DNA from: Puniceicoccales bacterium
GTDB lineage: Bacteria > Verrucomicrobiota > Verrucomicrobiia > Opitutales > Oceanipulchritudinaceae
NCBI GenBank assembly: GCA_030595525.1
Contig: JAUVDD010000005.1
Location: 1 to 20,345, forward strand
DNA length: 20,345 nucleotides
Direction: 5' to 3'
Part shown: piece by piece, positions 15,993-20,345 of the stretch
Position numbering within the stretch: the stretch's first letter is position 1
Layout of the letters: every line of letters begins with the position of its first letter
Made by a program: the position numbers and the translations under genes
The notes under the pieces: generated by a model
Database searches by the model: none
What the model saw: the letters and a program-made list of their open reading frames with translations, nothing else
Told to the model about the DNA's origin: nothing

Positions 15993-17066
15993 ATGGCCAA
16001 GAAACAGAAAGCTTACGCACAAGCCGGGGTGGATATCGCCCTCGCAGATAAATTACTTAACCGGGTCAAGCCACACCTGCAGAAAGCCAGTCGTCCGGAA
16101 TCTCTTGGTTCCATCGGCGGATTTGGAGGATTTTTCGACATCTCCAGGGTGAAGTGCAACCATCCGATTCTCGTCAGCAGCACCGACAGTGTAGGAACAA
16201 AGGTAACCGCTGCAAAGGTGACCGGCATCTATAAGAATCTCGGAGCAGACATCGTTAATCATTGCGCCAACGATATCGCGGTCTGCGGGGCGGAGCCTTT
16301 GTACTTTCTCGATTACTATGCAACAGGTAGTCTGGACAAGAATTACGTGACCTTGATGAAGAGCCTGGCCGGCGCTTGTGTTGCCGGGAACATTGCATTG
16401 GTAGGCGGAGAAACCGCAGAGCTGCCCGGTGTGTATACTAAGGGGGAATGTGATCTAGTCGGCTCCATCACGGGCGTTGTTGATAAATCGAAAATCCTAA
16501 CCGGCAAAGCGATTCGTCCAGGGGATGTACTCATCGGACTGGGATCCAGCGGCCTTCATACAAACGGGTTCTCACTGGCGAGGAAGATTCTCTTTAACGA
16601 TTTAAAACTTTCCGGCAACGATCTCCTCCCGGGATTCAAGCAAAAGACGGGCAATGCCCTTATGCAGGCCCATGTAAATTACAGCGGTCTCATTCTGGAG
16701 GCATTGAAAAAGCTCAACAAGGGACCACGTGCTGCCCAACGCAAGGACAACAAGGTACTTGGACTGGCACACATTACAGGCGGCGGATTCACCGGTAACA
16801 TTCCTCGTATCCTGCCGGACAGTTGTAATGCAATTGTCGATACATCCGCATGGAAAACACTTCCAATCTTCCAGACTATCACTGGGGATAATCGCGTTGA
16901 TTTTGATGAGGCTTACGAAGTCTTTAACATGGGCATAGGATTGGTTGCCATTGTTTCACCCGACGCAGCGAACGCATTCCTGAAGCTGGCTTCAAAACAC
17001 AAACATAAAGCATGGATCATTGGCTCGGTTACCAAGGGAACCGGCAAGGTCCAGCTGGAGAATTAA
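15993..17066 (+). CDS. purM: Phosphoribosylformylglycinamidine cyclo-ligase (AIR synthase)
   Basis: The 357-residue enzyme closes the imidazole ring, turning FGAM and ATP into AIR, the fifth step of purine synthesis and the step directly after PurL. Family signatures are AYAQAGVDI (7-15), the nucleotide-binding loop SSTDSVGTK (62-70, where many PurM proteins have DGVGTK), VNHCANDIAVCGAEPLYFLDY (from residue 88), the glycine-rich LVGGETAELPG (136-146), GLGSSGLHTNGFSLAR (182-197) and HITGGGFTGNIPR near 260. The start codon lies one base after the purF stop, and the stop is 4 bases before rlmB, so purF, purM and rlmB should form one transcript with coupled translation. Confidence 0.96.
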   Translation: MAKKQKAYAQAGVDIALADKLLNRVKPHLQKASRPESLGSIGGFGGFFDISRVKCNHPILVSSTDSVGTKVTAAKVTGIYKNLGADIVNHCANDIAVCGAEPLYFLDYYATGSLDKNYVTLMKSLAGACVAGNIALVGGETAELPGVYTKGECDLVGSITGVVDKSKILTGKAIRPGDVLIGLGSSGLHTNGFSLARKILFNDLKLSGNDLLPGFKQKTGNALMQAHVNYSGLILEALKKLNKGPRAAQRKDNKVLGLAHITGGGFTGNIPRILPDSCNAIVDTSAWKTLPIFQTITGDNRVDFDEAYEVFNMGIGLVAIVSPDAANAFLKLASKHKHKAWIIGSVTKGTGKVQLEN

Positions 17067-17070
17067 TCTA

Positions 17071-17805
17071 ATGGCTCAAAAATCCGCTTCAACAGAATTC
17101 CTTTACGGATTAAACCCAGTCTTCGAATGCCTTCGGGCGGATAGAAGAACTATTCATGAAGCCTTTGTGAACGAGCGGACCGCAACCAGTTCCCGTTTGA
17201 AAACATTGGCCAGGCTGCTCGAAACTAAAGGTGTCAGACTCAACCTAACCGACAAGGGGCGTTTACATCAGTTGTGCGGATCCCCAGAGCACCAGAATGT
17301 GGTTCTTCGCGTATCCCGTTATCCTTATGTGAAAAATGAGGTATGCCTGAATCAGGAACGTGTCCTGTTGCTCGACAACGTTGAGGACCCACACAATGTC
17401 GGCGCAATTCTGCGAACGGCTGAGGTGTTTGGATATCATCATGTTCTATTGCCGACTAAGGGTGTGCCGGAAGTTTATCCATCTGTTTCCAAAGTGTCCG
17501 CTGGCGCAGTTGAATTCCTGAACATTGCACGGGACTGTAACGCAGTCACTTATTGCCAGAAGGCCATGGAAGCGGGCTACACAATCGCCTCATTGGAAAC
17601 CAAGGGAAAAGTTGCATTGGATGATTTTGCCAAGGATGTACCAACTCCCCTATTGTTAGTCATCGGTGGAGAGGACAAAGGTGTCGGCCAATACATCCTC
17701 AATAACTCGGATGCTGTCCTGGCTATTCCACAAAGTGGTAAGATCAACTCCCTGAATGCCTCCGTAGCAGCCTCGTTGACTCTCTATGCCTTGCGCAAGG
17801 GTTGA
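17071..17805 (+). CDS. rlmB: TrmH/SpoU-family RNA 2'-O-methyltransferase, RlmB-like
   Basis: This 244-residue SPOUT enzyme most likely methylates the 2'-OH of a guanosine in 23S rRNA (G2251 in E. coli RlmB) using S-adenosylmethionine. The N-terminal L30e-like RNA-binding domain begins with YGLNPVFECLRADRRTIHEAF (12-32). The three SpoU motifs are LLDNVEDPHNVGAILRTAEV (100-119), LLVIGGEDKGV (195-205) and IPQSGKINSLNASVAASL (219-236), which form the trefoil-knot AdoMet site. The ATG at 17071, preceded by GGAG 10 bases upstream and lying 4 bases after the purM stop, is preferred over an upstream TTG inside purM. The last 22 bases overlap the end of the opposite-strand helicase gene. A different rRNA or tRNA target is possible because TrmH relatives are hard to tell apart by sequence. 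Confidence 0.87.
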   Translation: MAQKSASTEFLYGLNPVFECLRADRRTIHEAFVNERTATSSRLKTLARLLETKGVRLNLTDKGRLHQLCGSPEHQNVVLRVSRYPYVKNEVCLNQERVLLLDNVEDPHNVGAILRTAEVFGYHHVLLPTKGVPEVYPSVSKVSAGAVEFLNIARDCNAVTYCQKAMEAGYTIASLETKGKVALDDFAKDVPTPLLLVIGGEDKGVGQYILNNSDAVLAIPQSGKINSLNASVAASLTLYALRKG

Positions 17806-20345
17806 TTCTCCAGGCGGGCAAATTCTGAATCGAGGATTTTCTGGGACACACGCCCAGCAGTACCCAGTTCCTGCGCGAAGATTTGTACCTTAAATTCCTC
17901 CAGCATCCACCTCAATCGACGTTTCTCTGCTACCGGTGCCTTCAAGCTGCTGAATCGTTGAATGTATTGAATCAACGGCTTGGCCTTCTCTGCATCCTTT
18001 AGAGGATTCTGACGAGCACGCTGAATTCGTTTTGATAGCGCCTCCAAATATCTCGAGTAGTGATGAAGTCGCGACAAATCGAGCTGGCGAAGGAAACGAG
18101 CATGTATCAGTGCATCCAACTCAATTCTCCAAGGTGAATTTTCCTGTGTCTGCGAAAGGACTGACTGACGTCCATCCAAGATCGTTTGCAACAAGTCCAC
18201 ATACTTGAGAACCAACCCGCGCATTTGATCCTTTGCACGTTTGGTAACAGTTCTTACATTATCCGGATCCAGCGGCAGAACCTCGTCGAATGCCAGCAAG
18301 GAAGATTTCAGCATATTAAAGGACTCCTCAGCCAGGGCTTTGGAATCCATCATGAATGCGAATCCCAGTCCGACCTTTTTCACTTCCTTGGACAAGTCAC
18401 GATGTAACCATCCCAAGTCTTTTCCGATGGATTGCTCGCAAAGGGCAATGAATCCGGTAGTGGTTGCCTGAAGGGCAGCTTGTTTGTTCGGATAGAGTTT
18501 CAAGGATACTGTCCCTTTGCTTTTCTCCAATCCCGGCCACGCCTTGACTGGTAAGCCGGCGAGGTCGCCAAGGATCAATTCCAATGGCATTTCTGGAAGA
18601 GACTCCAACGAGACTTCTTTCTTTTCGTATTTCCGGCAACCATCCTGCCAGACCTTCAACTGATCACGACCTTCTCCCTTCTCGAACGATGAACGAACCG
18701 CCAGTTTGTACTGTTGATTAACCTGATCCCAGTTGCGACCCGTCGCCACGGTCCGTTTTTTCTGATCAACCACTTCCAGTCGAGGTTTTAAGTAATCGGG
18801 TACGGCATCGGGAGCCCAGTCTGTCGGCCAGATCTTGATTTGACGGGTGTCCCAGATCAGTTTTGTCAATTGGTCCACAAGGCTGCCTTTGTCAGGAGAA
18901 ACCCCAATGGACAGCTCCTGCACAACATCCGCCATCGGAAAAAGCTGCTTCCTGGTTTCCTTGGGTAATCCACGCAGGAGAAATTCAATCCGCTGCTGAA
19001 TGTACCCGGGCACGGCCCAGTCAATCAATCCAGCATCAACTGATTCGAATTGCTCGACGGGAATCTTTAACGTGGCTCCATCTTCCTCGTCACCGGGTTT
19101 GTATGCATAAGACAAATCCAAACGAATCCCACTTAGATCGGCACTGTCAGGAAAATTCCGTATCCCATCTTCATCATCTTTTTCTGGAAGCAAATCTGCC
19201 TCCTCAGCAAAAAGAAAATCTGCTTTTCCACCGTGCTGGTCACGCATGAATGCTTTCAAGTCACCGAAGGAACCGACTGATTGAAGACGCTCTTCATAGA
19301 ATCTGTAAAGCCGCTCCTCCAGTGCCCATGTTCCGCTCATACGCAGGCGGGTCTGCTGATCCCGAACTTCTTCCAAAAGACGCTGGTTGTGTTCATTGAA
19401 AGGCATGTGTGTTCGCAAGCGACCTTCCACCAGCGCCTCACGAATAAAGATTTCTGTCGCCACCTTCGGATTAATCCGCACATACGCCGTACGCTTTGTT
19501 GCAACCTCCAATCCGTAGAGCAGGATTCGTTCACGCGCCATGACACGTTCACCCTTCTCATCATAATTCGGCTCCGTGTAGCGATGCGTCAATACATGCG
19601 CTCCCACACGCAAAACCCAAGCTGGGTCAATCCGTGCGACTGTACGAGCGTACAACCGGCTCGTTTCCATAAACTCTGCACTAAGTATCCATTTGGCACT
19701 CTTAGTCTTCGGTCCCGCATTCGCGGGATCGCCGCCTTTCTTCCCTGCTTTCTTTTTTGCCCAGCGATCCGTTTTCTTGAAAAGTGCCGAACCCGGAAAC
19801 ACCATCACCTTGCGATTTCTCGTAGCCCGGTAGTGGTTCACTTCTTCATTCTGTGCGACTCCCGATAACAATCCACTCAGCAGTGCCCTGTGAATCTGCT
19901 CATACTCTGCTGGTTCAGTACTTTCACGGAACATTTTAATTTCGCGAAGCGTTCGCTCCAACTGGGAATGAATATCCCGCCATTCCCGCATGCGTAAATA
20001 GGATAAGAAATGTGATTTGCAGAATTTCCGCAACTGGTTCTGGGTCAGCCGTTCCATCTCGTCGTGGTAGGCGTCCCAGATGTTCAGAAGCGTCAGGAAA
20101 TCGGATTCTTCATGACGGAACTTGCGATGCATTTCATCCGCCTCTTTTGCCACATCCATCGGACGCTCACGTGGATCCTGAATACTGAGTCCGGAAGCAA
20201 TTACCAATACCTCGCTAACACAACCTTCCCGGTTTGCTTCCAGCAGCATCCGTCCGACAGTCGGATCCACGGGTAGATGTGACAACTTCCTCCCCTGCGG
20301 AGTCAGACTCTGGGTCTCATCCAGTGCACCGAGTTGCATTAATAA
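17784..20345 (-). CDS. hrpA: ATP-dependent RNA helicase HrpA, C-terminal part
   Basis: Only the C-terminal 853 residues are inside the window; the frame is open to the right edge, and the DEAH helicase motor must lie beyond it. The first visible part is the winged-helix/HA2 region: LTPQGRKLSHLPVDPTVGRM and ASGLSIQDPRERP, close to E. coli HrpA. The OB-fold region follows (REWRDIHSQL, LLSGLLSGVA, FPGSALFKK, METSRLYARTVARIDPAWV) and then a long DUF3418-type C-terminal domain ending in LENQPLRKA. Between FKK and the OB core there is a Lys/Gly-rich insert (about residues 190-215). HrpA-type helicases act on mRNA or on stalled ribosomes. The stop lies inside the 3' end of rlmB, so the two convergent genes overlap by 22 bases. 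Confidence 0.92.
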   Translation of the reverse strand, partial: LLMQLGALDETQSLTPQGRKLSHLPVDPTVGRMLLEANREGCVSEVLVIASGLSIQDPRERPMDVAKEADEMHRKFRHEESDFLTLLNIWDAYHDEMERLTQNQLRKFCKSHFLSYLRMREWRDIHSQLERTLREIKMFRESTEPAEYEQIHRALLSGLLSGVAQNEEVNHYRATRNRKVMVFPGSALFKKTDRWAKKKAGKKGGDPANAGPKTKSAKWILSAEFMETSRLYARTVARIDPAWVLRVGAHVLTHRYTEPNYDEKGERVMARERILLYGLEVATKRTAYVRINPKVATEIFIREALVEGRLRTHMPFNEHNQRLLEEVRDQQTRLRMSGTWALEERLYRFYEERLQSVGSFGDLKAFMRDQHGGKADFLFAEEADLLPEKDDEDGIRNFPDSADLSGIRLDLSYAYKPGDEEDGATLKIPVEQFESVDAGLIDWAVPGYIQQRIEFLLRGLPKETRKQLFPMADVVQELSIGVSPDKGSLVDQLTKLIWDTRQIKIWPTDWAPDAVPDYLKPRLEVVDQKKRTVATGRNWDQVNQQYKLAVRSSFEKGEGRDQLKVWQDGCRKYEKKEVSLESLPEMPLELILGDLAGLPVKAWPGLEKSKGTVSLKLYPNKQAALQATTTGFIALCEQSIGKDLGWLHRDLSKEVKKVGLGFAFMMDSKALAEESFNMLKSSLLAFDEVLPLDPDNVRTVTKRAKDQMRGLVLKYVDLLQTILDGRQSVLSQTQENSPWRIELDALIHARFLRQLDLSRLHHYSRYLEALSKRIQRARQNPLKDAEKAKPLIQYIQRFSSLKAPVAEKRRLRWMLEEFKVQIFAQELGTAGRVSQKILDSEFARLENQPLRKA
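17789..17800. repeat. Palindrome in the rlmB/hrpA overlap
   Basis: CCTTGCGCAAGG is a perfect 12-base palindrome encoding LRK near the C-terminus of both convergent proteins (LRKG in RlmB, LRKA in HrpA). It is the only dyad at this gene junction. It has no loop as written and no T-run, so a terminator role is doubtful. Confidence 0.4.

Noticed and set aside
19281..19868. Plus-strand open frame of 195 codons opposite hrpA
   Set aside because: Antisense shadow of the helicase; no motifs or ribosome site.
1..20345. Search for CRISPR arrays, tRNA, rRNA, insertion sequences, phage or toxin-antitoxin genes
   Set aside because: Nothing with the needed repeats, cloverleaf features or protein motifs was seen.

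Overview
The window is ordinary chromosomal DNA of a bacterium at roughly 50% G+C by eye, densely coding, with no gene-free stretch over about 125 bases. Several features suggest a Verrucomicrobiota member, perhaps an Opitutales/Puniceicoccales relative: a SMUG1-type uracil-DNA glycosylase, an about 640-residue long-form PurF, a single-chain clade-II PurL, a Tat-type NamZ, and a paired palindromic intergenic element. This placement is an inference from gene content, not a database result. No tRNA, rRNA, CRISPR array, transposase or phage gene was recognised.

Layout. 79-4273 (+): SMUG1 glycosylase, an exported PhoD-like phosphatase, a glycerate kinase, and a DUF2062 membrane protein. 4254-8222: two paralogous Tat-exported NamZ-type (DUF1343/GH171) exo-N-acetylmuramidases of exactly 430 residues each. 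Between them lie a putative clan GH-A glycosidase on the minus strand and two short gene remnants. 8258-13948 (-): typA, and upstream of it purL, separated by a palindromic repeat that also forms the end of the purL reading frame. 14069-17805 (+): purF, purM and rlmB, tightly packed and divergent from purL. 17784-20345 (-): the C-terminal two thirds of an HrpA-type helicase, running off the right edge and overlapping rlmB tail to tail.

How the genes work together. purF (step 1), purL (step 4) and purM (step 5) are early de novo purine synthesis enzymes arranged around one divergent control region of about 120 bases. The NamZ pair would act in the periplasm on peptidoglycan fragments; the GH-A-like protein beside them also has a signal peptide and may belong to the same extracytoplasmic sugar metabolism. 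TypA, RlmB and HrpA all concern ribosomes or RNA.

The most informative structure is the NamZ locus. A 40-base copy of the typA 3' end (35 of 40 bases identical) is joined to a 5'-truncated, frameshifted copy of the DUF2062 gene, immediately before the second namZ. This is the breakpoint expected from a tandem duplication of a [DUF2062 end - namZ - typA end] block, with the glycosidase gene later placed inside the first copy. Second is the palindromic element of 10153-10205, which supplies the last residues and stop codon of PurL. I did not find a clearly undescribed multi-gene system.
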